Of a DNA stretch of 64,000 bases, positions 33,901-42,051 are shown in pieces. A program made the translations under genes and the position numbers. Within the stretch, counting starts at the first letter, position 1. Each line of letters starts with the position of its first letter. The notes beneath the pieces are model-generated. The model had not been told where the DNA came from. It did no database searches and worked only from the letters and a program-made list of their open reading frames with translations. Source of the DNA: Betaproteobacteria bacterium (GTDB lineage: Bacteria; Pseudomonadota; Gammaproteobacteria; Burkholderiales; Casimicrobiaceae); NCBI GenBank assembly GCA_016192065.1, contig JACPUX010000052.1, positions 62,001 to 126,000 on the forward strand, read 5' to 3'.

Positions 33901-34176
33901 TCAGTGGTAGTTTTCTAGATCGACTTCGATGGCGTTATCGCCTTCCCAGCCGAAGGTGATGCACCACGGGCCATTGACATGCACGCTATAACGCTGCGGT
34001 TCGCCCTTCAGCGGATGGAAATCGAAGCCCGGCACCCGCAAGGCCTCTGGCGTCTTGGCTGCGGCGATGGCATCCAGTCGTCGGACCGCACGCGCCCATA
34101 GATCGGGTCGCACTCTGGCGGATTTGCCCGCTCGTGCCAGCGCCTCTAATCCCCGGTGCCTGAAGCTCGCAATCAC
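33901..34176 (-). CDS. higB: HigB-type toxin
   Basis: 91 residues of the RelE/HigB ribosome-dependent mRNase family: IASFRHRGLEALARAG at the start and GEPQRYSVHVNGPWCITFGWEGDNAIEVDLENYH at the end, both hallmarks. The start is taken at GTG 34176, just behind a good promoter. It is a complete HigB with no truncation. Confidence 0.88.
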   Translation of the reverse strand: MIASFRHRGLEALARAGKSARVRPDLWARAVRRLDAIAAAKTPEALRVPGFDFHPLKGEPQRYSVHVNGPWCITFGWEGDNAIEVDLENYH

Positions 34177-34182
34177 CGAAAG

Positions 34183-34211
34183 AGTGTAAAAGCAGGCTTG
34201 ACATCCGTCAA
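34183..34211 (-). promoter_or_regulatory. higBA promoter with overlapping operator
   Basis: Reading the minus strand: TTGACG (34211-34206), 17 bp, TACACT (34188-34183), then the HigB GTG at 34176. The message would be nearly leaderless. The -35 box is embedded in a palindrome, TTGAC-GGAT-GTCAA (34198-34211), well placed for autorepression by HigA. Confidence 0.6.
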
Positions 34212-34344
34212 TGGTGGTTTGACAGCAATTTTCCGGCACGAGACAAATGCGCCAAGACGGACATCGCCGCCGGCGGAGACGCGCTGGTATTCGCCTGCGC
34301 CGCGGCGATGAAGTGCCCTGCTTACTGTGGCGCGGGTGACGGGG

Positions 34345-34800
34345 CTATTTCACATCTTTGATCGCCGTCTTCAGGGCCTCGTGCGCCGGCTTGGGCTCTT
34401 TGGCCATTAGTCGCCCTTCCTGCTTGTGTTTGGCGACACCTTCGACTTCGAGGATATCGGCCAGCTCGGTGAAGCTCACCATGCCGTTGCCCTTGCCGCC
34501 GTCTTCGGCGATCAGTTCGTCACCGTAGAACACCGCCGGCGCTTTGGCGCCGGGGCCGGCGAGGGCGTGGGGCACGATTTTCACCGGCAGCAGGTAGATA
34601 TTGGTGAGTTCGGCGGCGACCTGCATGTTGTTGTTGCAGCGGACCCAGGGCGGGTCGCGCACCACCAGCGTCAGAACCTTCTGGTCGCCCAGCTTAGTGG
34701 CGCCGGGCGTGCCCGCCCATGCCGGGAAGGGGAGACTGCCCAAGTGCAAAACGGTAGCGGCCAACAGCGCCATCGGCAACGCGCGCGGCAGGGTGTTCAT
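34345..34800 (-). CDS. Secreted protein of unknown function
   Basis: 151 residues with a signal peptide (cleavage near FPAWAG). Not recognised. The mature part has one Cys (PPWVRCNNN) in a context loosely like a thioredoxin-fold redox motif, a Gly-rich stretch (EDGGKGNGMVSF) and a Lys-rich tail. It is divergent from another small secreted protein with only 78 bp between them, so the two may share control. Confidence 0.7.
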   Translation of the reverse strand: MNTLPRALPMALLAATVLHLGSLPFPAWAGTPGATKLGDQKVLTLVVRDPPWVRCNNNMQVAAELTNIYLLPVKIVPHALAGPGAKAPAVFYGDELIAEDGGKGNGMVSFTELADILEVEGVAKHKQEGRLMAKEPKPAHEALKTAIKDVK

Positions 34801-34835
34801 GGGAAGCTCCTTCGGTTGATTGCCGGATCGGTGGA

Positions 34836-34851
34836 GAGTATTCTAGTACTC
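34836..34851. promoter_or_regulatory. GAGTA/TACTC dyad in the divergent promoter
   Basis: GAGTA-TTCTAG-TACTC lies midway between the divergent starts at 34800 and 34879. It is the only dyad in this 78-bp gap and could coordinate both genes. Confidence 0.35.
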
Positions 34852-34878
34852 GTTTGAACATTGGTCGAGGAGGCAGAC

Positions 34879-35241
34879 ATGGCGGGACGAATCTTTGGCC
34901 TGCTGCTCCTGGCGGCAGTCTCGATTGCGCCGGTAGCAGCCGCTGATGAAGCGACGCCCATGGCCGGGTTTATCCTCGGGCGGCCTTGCGCCGAAGCCGG
35001 CCGCGTCGGCGAGTGTCCGCTGAAGTGGGCCGACGCCATGGTGTTTCGCAGCATGCAGGGCAAGATCTATGACATCGACCTTGCCGCGAGCGGCATCAAG
35101 CAAGAGCGCCTGGACGAAGCTTATGGCCTGGAAGTCGAGTTGTACGGAAAAGTGAGCGTGGCCGGAAGGGAAAGTCGTGTCGCGATTGCCCAACTCAACA
35201 TCGTCAAGCCGCCGGGCAGTCGTGAGTTTTTCAAGGGCTGA
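34879..35241 (+). CDS. Small secreted protein of unknown function
   Basis: 120 residues; ATG 34879 follows GAGGAGG. The signal peptide ends near PVAAADEA. The mature domain has two Cys (GRPCAEAGRVGECPLKW) and a beta-rich centre (AYGLEVELYGKVSVAGRESRVAIAQLNIV) that could be an OB-like fold. No family recognised. It precedes the tandem repeat and the molybdoenzyme operon on the same strand. Confidence 0.72.
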   Translation: MAGRIFGLLLLAAVSIAPVAAADEATPMAGFILGRPCAEAGRVGECPLKWADAMVFRSMQGKIYDIDLAASGIKQERLDEAYGLEVELYGKVSVAGRESRVAIAQLNIVKPPGSREFFKG

Positions 35242-35347
35242 CTGTGAGTTCGCGTCCCCGGTTCGGGGCAAGAGAACACCCTCCCCCGAAAACGCAGTTT
35301 CAGAGGAGGCTAATGCCCGCGCCAACGGGCGTTATGCCGGAACTCAA

Positions 35348-35565
35348 TCGCCGCTTTGCGGCGATCTCCCCTCAAGGGGCAGAAACACTCGGGGCGGCCC
35401 TTCGTGTGGCAAGGTCCACCCCGAAATCGCCGCTTCGCGACGATCTCCCCTCAAGGGGCAGAAACACTCGGGGCGGCCCTTCGTGTGGCATGGTCCACCC
35501 CGAAATCGCCGCTTCGCGACGATCTCCCCTCAAGGGGCAGAAACACTCGGGACGGCCCTTCGTGT
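35348..35565. repeat. 79-bp tandem repeat, 2.8 copies
   Basis: Copies start at 35348, 35427 and 35506; the last stops after 60 bp. They differ at only a few positions. Each contains CCCC-TCAA-GGGG, a short hairpin. The period is not a multiple of three and the region has no convincing gene, so it is non-coding. It fills most of the 342-bp gap (35242-35583) and ends 18 bp before the operon's first start codon. Confidence 0.9.
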
Positions 35566-35583
35566 TTCTGGTGAGCTGAAACG

Positions 35584-36474
35584 ATGATGCAGTGGATCGC
35601 CCTCCTTGCTGGAATGACTGTGGCGCTGGTGGTTCAGGTGGCGCAGGCGCAGGGTTATGCGCGGCCGGAGCTGCTGATCGAGACCGAGGAGCTGGCGCGC
35701 ATCCTTGACCAGAAGCACCTGCGTCTGGTGGACGCTGGCGACGGGGCCACCTACCGGCGCGCCCACTTGCCCGGCGCGGTGAACATTCCCTATCTCGAGC
35801 TCTCCCGCATCGATGAGCGCCGCGGCACCGGGCAGCCCACCAGCAACTTCGAGGCCGAGCGCATTTTTGGCGGGGCCGGCATCGAAGCCGGCACGCTGGT
35901 GGTGGTCTACGACGGCGGCGAAGGTGCGCCGGCCACCGGCGTCTGGTTCGTGCTCGACTTCTTCGGCCACCAGCGGGTGCGGGTGTTGAACGGGGGCTTT
36001 CGCAAATGGCTGAAGGAGGGGCGACCGGTCACGCAGGCGGTGCCGGTTATCGAGCGCAAGAAATTCGTGCCGTCGCCGCAGCCGGAGAAGATCGTCACGC
36101 GCGATTGGGTGAGACGAAATCTCGGCGCCAAGGGCGTCGTCTTTGCCGACACGCGTTCCTTCAACGAATACATCGGCCGCGAGCAGCCGCCGGGCGCGGC
36201 GCGCGGCGGCCACATCCCCGGGGCCATCCATCTCGAGTGGACGAATTTCTCCGCCGACACCGCTTCCTTCAAGGGCGCCGCCGAGATCGAGGCGGCGCTG
36301 AAGGCACGTGGCATCAAACGCGAGACCCAGGTCGTCACCTACTGCCAGGGGGGCTTGGGCCGCTCCACCGATGTCGCCTTCGCCATGAAGCTGATCGGCT
36401 GGGACAAAGTCGTCGAGTATCCCGGCTCCTGGGAGGAGTGGTCGGCCGATCCGCGCCTGCCGCTGGAAAAATGA
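35584..36474 (+). CDS. Periplasmic two-domain sulfurtransferase (SseA/thiosulfate sulfurtransferase type)
   Basis: 296 residues with a signal peptide (LVVQVAQAQ). Two rhodanese domains: an inactive N-terminal one (LRLVDAGDGATYRRAHLPGAVN) and a catalytic C-terminal one with loop YCQGGLGRST (Cys in CQGGLGR). This is the thiosulfate/3-mercaptopyruvate sulfurtransferase layout, though the loop differs from the CRxGxT(S) of rhodaneses and the CG(S)GV(T) of 3-MST. It is the first gene of the TlpA/molybdoenzyme operon. A sulfur compound as substrate or product of the operon is a fair inference. Confidence 0.88.
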   Translation: MMQWIALLAGMTVALVVQVAQAQGYARPELLIETEELARILDQKHLRLVDAGDGATYRRAHLPGAVNIPYLELSRIDERRGTGQPTSNFEAERIFGGAGIEAGTLVVVYDGGEGAPATGVWFVLDFFGHQRVRVLNGGFRKWLKEGRPVTQAVPVIERKKFVPSPQPEKIVTRDWVRRNLGAKGVVFADTRSFNEYIGREQPPGAARGGHIPGAIHLEWTNFSADTASFKGAAEIEAALKARGIKRETQVVTYCQGGLGRSTDVAFAMKLIGWDKVVEYPGSWEEWSADPRLPLEK

Positions 36475-36487
36475 AAGAGCATTTGAA

Positions 36488-36569
36488 CCGCAGATTTCGC
36501 AGATTTCCGCAGATCTCAAAAACAAAGTGTTTTTTGCAATGGGTCTGCGTCAATCTGTGTCATCTGCGG
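36488..36569. repeat. Palindromic repeat copy 1 (between sulfurtransferase and TlpA genes)
   Basis: The left arm starts CCGCAGATTTCGCAGATT and the right arm ends with AATCTGTGTCATCTGCGG, an imperfect dyad of about 82 bp built on a CGCAGATT repeat. Two further copies lie at 39840 and 41014. Copy 1 ends exactly at the base before the TlpA ATG. Confidence 0.9.
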
Positions 36570-37073
36570 ATGGCTTTGCTTCTACTTGCAGTCGTGATTG
36601 CTTCGGGACCATCGTTTGCCGCCAACGCACTGAAGCCTTTTTCAGGCACGGCGACCGACTTCGCCGCGCAGGATATGCAGGGTAAGCCGGTGCGTTTCTC
36701 GGCCTATCGCGGCAAGGTGGTGCTGCTCAACTTCTGGGCCACCTGGTGCCCGCCCTGCCGCAAGGAGATGCCGGCGATGGAGCGCCTGCACCGGGCCTAT
36801 CGCGAACGCGGGCTGGTGGTGCTGGCGGTGTCGCAGGACGAGGCGCCGCTGGAGGACGTGCGCCGCTTCGCCGCCTCGATGGAACTGACTTTTCCCGTCT
36901 GGCACGACCGCGCGCGCGAGGCGGCGCAACATATCAGCGTGCCGGGCGTGCCGACCTCCTACCTGATCGCTGCTGACGGCCAACTCGCGTACCGCGTGCT
37001 GGGCGAATACGACTGGAGCGGCAAAGAGGCGATCGGCGTGATCGAGCTGCTGCTCGACGAGGCGGAGAAATAG
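36570..37073 (+). CDS. TlpA/ResA-like periplasmic thioredoxin
   Basis: 167 residues with a signal peptide (LLLAVVIASGPSFAA) and a thioredoxin fold. The active site is WATWCPPCRKEM and the cis-Pro loop VPGVPTSYL. The start ATG touches the end of palindromic repeat 1, so the repeat supplies the upstream leader. It probably keeps cytochrome or enzyme thiols reduced in the periplasm, for example during haem attachment to the gamma subunit. The next gene begins right after its stop. Confidence 0.9.
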   Translation: MALLLLAVVIASGPSFAANALKPFSGTATDFAAQDMQGKPVRFSAYRGKVVLLNFWATWCPPCRKEMPAMERLHRAYRERGLVVLAVSQDEAPLEDVRRFAASMELTFPVWHDRAREAAQHISVPGVPTSYLIAADGQLAYRVLGEYDWSGKEAIGVIELLLDEAEK

Positions 37074-39824
37074 ATGGTCTCGCGGCGCGATTTCATCAAG
37101 TCGGGTGCAGCCTGCGGCCTCATGGCAGGGCTGCCCGACGAATTGCTGGCGCGCATCCAGGACCCCAGCAATCCGCTATCAAGCTACCCCTACCGCGAAT
37201 GGGAGGACTTCTACCGCAAGGAGCTGGCGGACACGCGCGGCGACAGTCGGGGCTGGGCCTTTCATTGCTCCAACTGCCAGGGCAATTGCGCCTTCCGCGT
37301 GTATGCGAAAGACGGTGTGGTGACGCGCGAAGAGCAACTTGCCGAATACCCGCAGCTGAATCCGAACCTTCCCGACCCCAATCCGCGCGGCTGCAACAAG
37401 GGCACCATCCACTCGCAGGCGATGTACGAGAAGGACCGCTTGCACTATCCCTTGAAGCGCGCCGGGGCGCGCGGTTCGGGCAAATGGCAGCGCGTCTCCT
37501 GGGACGAGGCGCTGGGCGATATCGCGGAGAAGATGGTCGACACGCTGATGAAGGACGGGCCAGCCGCGGTTATGATTTATGCCGGCACCGGCATCGTCTC
37601 GCAGGGCAAGCGCGCCGGGCCGCTGCGTCTCGGCTCCCTGCTGGGCGCGCAACGCCTCTATCCCTCCAGCGCGGTGGGCGACATGTTCACCGGAGCGAGC
37701 CTGGCCTACGGTATCCCCAACGTCGGCACTTCGCTCGACGCTTGGTTCGAGATGGACTATATCGTCCTGTGGAGCTTCAACCCGAACACCACGCGCATCC
37801 CCGATGCCCACTACCTGTGGGAGGCGAAATGGCGCGGCGCCAAGATTGTCGTCATCTCGCCCGACTACAACCCGACCGCCATCCACGCCGACCTGTGGAT
37901 CCCGATTCAGCCCGGCACCGACAGCTTCCTGGCGATGTCGCTGGTGCAGGTGGTGCTCGCCGAGAAGCTCTACAAGGAAGACTTCATTCGCGAGCAGACC
38001 GATCTCACCTTCCTGGTGAGGGAAGACAATGGGCAGCTCCTGCGCCTGTCCGACCTCAGGAAGGGCGGGCGCGACGACGTCTTCTACTGCTGGGACGAGG
38101 CGAGCGGCAAACACCAGGCCATGCCCGGCACCCGCGGCCACTTTCGCAAGACGCTGCGCCTGGGGGCGTTGAAGCCGGCGCTCTCCGGCCGCTACGAGGT
38201 GAAGGGCGCCGACGGCGGGGCCATCCCCGTCACTACCGTGTTCGAGAAGCTGCGCGCCGAAGCGGCGAAGTTTTCGCCCGAGGCGACGCAGCGCCACACC
38301 GGCATCCATCCCGACGTGGTGCGGCGTCTGGCGCGCGAATACGCGGCGGCGCACGACCCGGGGCTCACCATCGGTTTCTCGCTGCACAAGTACGCCTGGG
38401 GGATTTTGGCCTGCTGGGGCCAGGCGCTCTTTTGCGCGCTCACCGGCCACGACGTGGTGGACACCGAGCATCAGTGGAGCCTGGGCGGCATCGGCCCACT
38501 ATCCAACCCGAAGCCGGCGCGCTTCGGCTCCGGTTTCTACGGCGAGTGGATGGCCGGACGCATGTGGGAGACCTTCCGCCGCCATTATGGCAACGGGCCG
38601 GAGTTCGCCCGCCGCGCCGGCCTGGCGCCTGAGGAACTGGTGGAGCTGGCCGAAACCGCGCGCGAAAAGAAGTGGACGACCTACCACGGCCAGCCGAAGG
38701 TGCGCCTCTTGTTCGCCGAGAACATCTTCCGCCGCAACAAATCCACGGCACACTACCGAAAAGCGGTGCTGGACGCCACCGAGCTCTACGTCAACGTCAA
38801 CTTTCGCATGGATTCCTCGGCCGAGTACGCCGACTATGTACTGCCCGCGACCAGCCACTACGAGGCCTGGGACATCCGCGGCGAGGTCGGCTACCACCGC
38901 TACGCCAACCTCACCATGCCGCCGCCGGGTCTGAAGCCGGTGGGCGAATCGAAGTCCGAGTGGGAGATCTGCCGCCTGCTGGCGGAGAAGATCCAGCAAA
39001 CGGCGAAGCGTCGCGGCCTTGGCCCGATTGCCGATCCAGAATTCACCGTCGAGCGGCAAGGAAAGAAGGTGCCGGTCACGCGCGATCTCGACATCCTGCA
39101 CGACGAGTTCACGATGCTTGGCCGCGTGACCACGGACAAGGACGTGGTGAAGTGGCTGATCGAGAACGTGCCGGCCTTCCAGCCCTGGAAGTTCGAGGAC
39201 GTGGTGCGTAACGGTTACCTCACGCTCAACAGCAACGCCGGCCTCACCTCGCCGCTCTACCACGACAAGCCCTACCGCTCCTTCGAAGAGCAGTTTTATC
39301 TCAAGAAACCGTACCCAACGCTCTCCGGCCGCCAGCAGTTCTACATCGACCAGGAGGTGTTCCTGAAACTCAAGTGCGCCGTGCCGACGGCGCGCGAGCC
39401 GCTCGCCCCGGCGAAATTCCCGCTCAAGTTCTATTCGCCGCACACGCGCTGGGGCATCCATTCCACCTGGCGCACGAACAAATACATGTTGCGCCAGCAG
39501 CGCGGCGTGCCGCACGTGAACCTCAATCCGCGTGATGCCGCGGCGCGTGGCATTCGCGACGGCGACACGGTGCGCGTCTTCAACGACATCGGCGAATTCC
39601 GCGCCATGGCCAAGCTGATGCCGGGCGTGCGCCCCGGCACGCTGATCATGGACCACGCCTGGGAACCGCAACAGTTCATCAAGCGCCTCGGCATGGACGA
39701 GCCGGTGGCCGGCCTGGTCTCACCGCTGGAACTGGCCGGCGGTTGGGGCCACCTGCAGTTCGGCGCCGAGTGGGACGGCAACCAGCTGGCCTATGAATCC
39801 TCCGTGGACGTGGCCAAGGCTTGA
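37074..39824 (+). CDS. Type II DMSO-reductase-family molybdoenzyme, catalytic alpha subunit
   Basis: 916 residues with a Tat signal (SRRDFIKSG, residues 3-11). The N-terminal FeS site is His64-x3-Cys68-x3-Cys72...Cys107, the His-type motif of the type II group (nitrate, selenate, chlorate, perchlorate reductases; dimethylsulfide and ethylbenzene dehydrogenases). The probable Mo ligand is Asp203 in VGDMFTGASLAYG. Molybdopterin-binding motifs continue to the end (YSPHTRWGIHSTWR, HVNLNPRDAAARGI). It oxidises or reduces a substrate in the periplasm with the beta and gamma subunits encoded downstream. The substrate cannot be assigned; no TorD-type chaperone gene is adjacent, unlike most relatives. 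Confidence 0.88.
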   Translation: MVSRRDFIKSGAACGLMAGLPDELLARIQDPSNPLSSYPYREWEDFYRKELADTRGDSRGWAFHCSNCQGNCAFRVYAKDGVVTREEQLAEYPQLNPNLPDPNPRGCNKGTIHSQAMYEKDRLHYPLKRAGARGSGKWQRVSWDEALGDIAEKMVDTLMKDGPAAVMIYAGTGIVSQGKRAGPLRLGSLLGAQRLYPSSAVGDMFTGASLAYGIPNVGTSLDAWFEMDYIVLWSFNPNTTRIPDAHYLWEAKWRGAKIVVISPDYNPTAIHADLWIPIQPGTDSFLAMSLVQVVLAEKLYKEDFIREQTDLTFLVREDNGQLLRLSDLRKGGRDDVFYCWDEASGKHQAMPGTRGHFRKTLRLGALKPALSGRYEVKGADGGAIPVTTVFEKLRAEAAKFSPEATQRHTGIHPDVVRRLAREYAAAHDPGLTIGFSLHKYAWGILACWGQALFCALTGHDVVDTEHQWSLGGIGPLSNPKPARFGSGFYGEWMAGRMWETFRRHYGNGPEFARRAGLAPEELVELAETAREKKWTTYHGQPKVRLLFAENIFRRNKSTAHYRKAVLDATELYVNVNFRMDSSAEYADYVLPATSHYEAWDIRGEVGYHRYANLTMPPPGLKPVGESKSEWEICRLLAEKIQQTAKRRGLGPIADPEFTVERQGKKVPVTRDLDILHDEFTMLGRVTTDKDVVKWLIENVPAFQPWKFEDVVRNGYLTLNSNAGLTSPLYHDKPYRSFEEQFYLKKPYPTLSGRQQFYIDQEVFLKLKCAVPTAREPLAPAKFPLKFYSPHTRWGIHSTWRTNKYMLRQQRGVPHVNLNPRDAAARGIRDGDTVRVFNDIGEFRAMAKLMPGVRPGTLIMDHAWEPQQFIKRLGMDEPVAGLVSPLELAGGWGHLQFGAEWDGNQLAYESSVDVAKA

Positions 39825-39839
39825 AGGAAAATTCATGAA

Positions 39840-39924
39840 CCACAGATTACGCAGATGGACGCAGATTCACAGCGAAAAGCCTCTTCTGGTTTTTGGGATC
39901 TGCGGAAGTCTGCGCAATCTGCGG
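39840..39924. repeat. Palindromic repeat copy 2 (between alpha and beta genes)
   Basis: Starts CCACAGATTACGCAGATGG and ends TCTGCGCAATCTGCGG, same architecture as copies 1 and 3, about 85 bp. It fills nearly the entire alpha-beta gap, in a family of genes normally spaced by a few bases. Confidence 0.9.
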
Positions 39925-39940
39925 ACTGCCTGAGCTACCT

Positions 39941-40993
39941 ATGTCGAAACGCCAGCTCGCCATGGTCATGGACCTCAACAAGTGCATCGGCTGCCAGACC
40001 TGCACCTCGGCCTGCAAAACCCAGTGGACCAACCGCAACGGCCGCGACTACATGTACTGGAACAACGTCGAGACCCATCCCGGCAGCGGCTATCCGCGCA
40101 AGTGGCGCGAATTCGGCGGGGGCTTCGACGCGACGGGTAAGGTGAGGCAAGGGCGCATCCCCGACCTTGCGCGCGACTACGGCCTGCCCTTCGATCTGAA
40201 CTACGCGGAGGCGCTGAATGCAAAAGGGGCGCAGGGCGCGCCCAACGATGCCGAGCACCCCAAGAGTGCTTCCTTCAGGGCGCCGCCGCATCTTCAGCCA
40301 CTGACTCCGCCTACCTTCGGCCCGGGCTGGGACGAGGACGCCGGCGCCGGCGAGTATCCGAACACACACTTCTTCTACCTGCCACGCATCTGCAACCACT
40401 GCTCGAACCCGGCCTGCCTGGCTGCCTGCCCGCGCGGCGCTATTTACAAGCGCGAGGAGGACGGCATCGTGCTGGTCGACCAGGAGCGCTGCCGCGGCTA
40501 CCAACATTGCGTCGGCGCCTGTCCCTACAAGAAGGTGTACTTCAACCCGCTCTTCCGCCGCGCGGAGAAATGTATCTTCTGCTATCCGCGCATCGAGCAG
40601 GGTCTGGCGCCGGCCTGTGCGCGGCAGTGTGCCGGTCGCATCCGTTTCGTCAGCTTTCTCGACGACCATGCAGGGCCGGTGCACAAGCTGGTGACGAAAT
40701 GGCAGGTGGCGTTGCCGCTCTTCGCCGAGTTCGGCACGCAGCCCAACGTCTACTACGTCCCGCCGCTCTCGCCGAGCAAGCTCGACACGCAGGGGCGCCC
40801 CACCGGCGAGCGGCGCATCCCGGAGGCCTTCCTCGTCGAGCTGTTCGGCCCGCGCGTGCCGGAAGTGCTGAAAGTGCTGGAGACTGAACGCGAGAAGAAA
40901 CGGCGAGGCGAAACCTCCGAGCTGATGGACCTCCTCATCGCCTATAAGCACGAGGAAATGTTCAAGCTCGATTCACCGAAGGGGAAGGCATGA
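39941..40993 (+). CDS. Molybdoenzyme beta subunit (four FeS clusters)
   Basis: 350 residues. Cluster motifs are CIGCQTCTSAC, CNHCSNPACLAACP, CRGYQHCVGACP and CIFCYPRIEQGLAPACARQC. In the third, a Tyr replaces one Cys (CxxYxxC), the place where NarH-type subunits have Trp and hold a 3Fe-4S cluster, so one 3Fe-4S and three 4Fe-4S are expected. YKKVYFN after that motif is also type II specific. It transfers electrons between alpha and the haem-b/c gamma subunit. It has no signal peptide and should be co-exported with alpha by the Tat system. Start ATG 39941 lies 16 bp after repeat 2. Confidence 0.92.
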   Translation: MSKRQLAMVMDLNKCIGCQTCTSACKTQWTNRNGRDYMYWNNVETHPGSGYPRKWREFGGGFDATGKVRQGRIPDLARDYGLPFDLNYAEALNAKGAQGAPNDAEHPKSASFRAPPHLQPLTPPTFGPGWDEDAGAGEYPNTHFFYLPRICNHCSNPACLAACPRGAIYKREEDGIVLVDQERCRGYQHCVGACPYKKVYFNPLFRRAEKCIFCYPRIEQGLAPACARQCAGRIRFVSFLDDHAGPVHKLVTKWQVALPLFAEFGTQPNVYYVPPLSPSKLDTQGRPTGERRIPEAFLVELFGPRVPEVLKVLETEREKKRRGETSELMDLLIAYKHEEMFKLDSPKGKA

Positions 40994-42051
40994 GTCTGCC
41001 TGAAAACCCTCCTCCGCAGATTTCGCAGAGTTCCACCGATTCCAAAAACATCCCGATGCGGTCGCTTTTAATCTGCGCAAATCTGCGTCATCTGCGGTTC
41101 GCCCTTTTCTTTTCATTGTTCTATTCGCTCCTGGCTGCCGCAGCCGACATCCCATTGCTGCGAATCGAAGGCGAGCCTGCGGCTGACCCGTTCAGCCCGG
41201 CTTGGCTCAAACAAGCGCCGGTGGCCGTGGCGCTTTATCCCCAGGTCAGCGTCCCGCCAGCGGCGAAGACCGGCAAAAGCAGCGTGAAGGTGCGCGCCCA
41301 GCGTGGCGCGACCACGCTGGCGCTGCATCTTGAATGGGCTGACCGCAAACCTGCCAAACAGCGCCGCATCGGCGCCTTCGCCGACGCCGCTGCGGTGCAG
41401 TGGCCGCAGCGCCCGCAAGCGGAGTTGCCCTTCATCGGCATGGGCCACCGCGGCGCGCCGGTGACGCTGTGGTTTTGGCGCGCCGATGGCACGGCGGAGC
41501 TGCTGGCCGCCGAGGGCTTCGGTACGCTCACCAAGCAGTCCGACGCTGGCGTGTTGGCCCGCGGCAAGTGGAAGAACGGCCTCTGGCGCGTGGTGCTGTC
41601 CCGCGCGGTGGAGCCTTCACCGGAGTCGTGGCCGGTAGCGTTTGCACTCTGGAACGGCGAGGGCGGCGAGCGTGGTGGCGTCAAGCGCCTCTCGGCGTGG
41701 CAAACACTGCGCTTTGGCGGTCCGGGGACCACTGGCAAGGCAATGCTGCCGGGCAACGCTGCACGGGGCAAGCGCCTCATGTCGGAGAGGGGATGCGCCG
41801 CTTGCCACAGCTATCCCGGCAATCCGACCCAGCCGACCCAGCTGACCATCGGCCCGGATCTAACCTACGCCGGCGGCCTGCACGCGCCGGCGTATCTCGA
41901 AGAGTCCCTGCGCGAGCCTTCGAAAATCGTCCTGCCCTGCAGGTCTTGCTTCGTCGAGCAGAACGGACAACGCATTTCCATCATGCCCCCCTTCGAGGGC
42001 AGCGAGAAAGACCGCACTGACCTTTTGAGCTACCTTCGTAGCCTGCGTTGA
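40990..42051 (+). CDS. Molybdoenzyme gamma subunit: EB_dh haem-b domain fused to cytochrome c
   Basis: 353 residues, start ATG overlapping the beta stop (ATGA). The N-region up to about residue 36 is encoded by palindromic repeat 3. A hydrophobic signal segment follows (FALFFSLFYSLLAAAAD). The EB_dh-type domain (LALHLEWADRKP, VTLWFWRADGTAE, GLWRVVLSRAV, PVAFALWNGEGGERGG) would bind haem b via Met/Lys as in EbdC/DdhC. The C-terminus is a monohaem cytochrome c with CAACH and IMPPF (distal Met). Known gamma subunits lack the c domain, so the enzyme may exchange electrons directly with soluble cytochromes. Internal ATG 41056 gives a shorter, equally plausible signal peptide. Confidence 0.85.
   Translation: MSLPENPPPQISQSSTDSKNIPMRSLLICANLRHLRFALFFSLFYSLLAAAADIPLLRIEGEPAADPFSPAWLKQAPVAVALYPQVSVPPAAKTGKSSVKVRAQRGATTLALHLEWADRKPAKQRRIGAFADAAAVQWPQRPQAELPFIGMGHRGAPVTLWFWRADGTAELLAAEGFGTLTKQSDAGVLARGKWKNGLWRVVLSRAVEPSPESWPVAFALWNGEGGERGGVKRLSAWQTLRFGGPGTTGKAMLPGNAARGKRLMSERGCAACHSYPGNPTQPTQLTIGPDLTYAGGLHAPAYLEESLREPSKIVLPCRSCFVEQNGQRISIMPPFEGSEKDRTDLLSYLRSLR
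41014..41097. repeat. Palindromic repeat copy 3 (inside the gamma N-terminus)
   Basis: Starts CCGCAGATTTCGCAGAG and ends AATCTGCGTCATCTGCGG-like, about 84 bp. It is read in frame within the gamma gene, adding around 28 residues before the hydrophobic core of the signal peptide. A new in-frame ATG (41056) lies inside it. Confidence 0.9.

Noticed and set aside
35348-35565. The tandem 79-bp units as a CRISPR array
   Set aside because: Units are contiguous with no distinct spacers and are too long; no cas genes are present.
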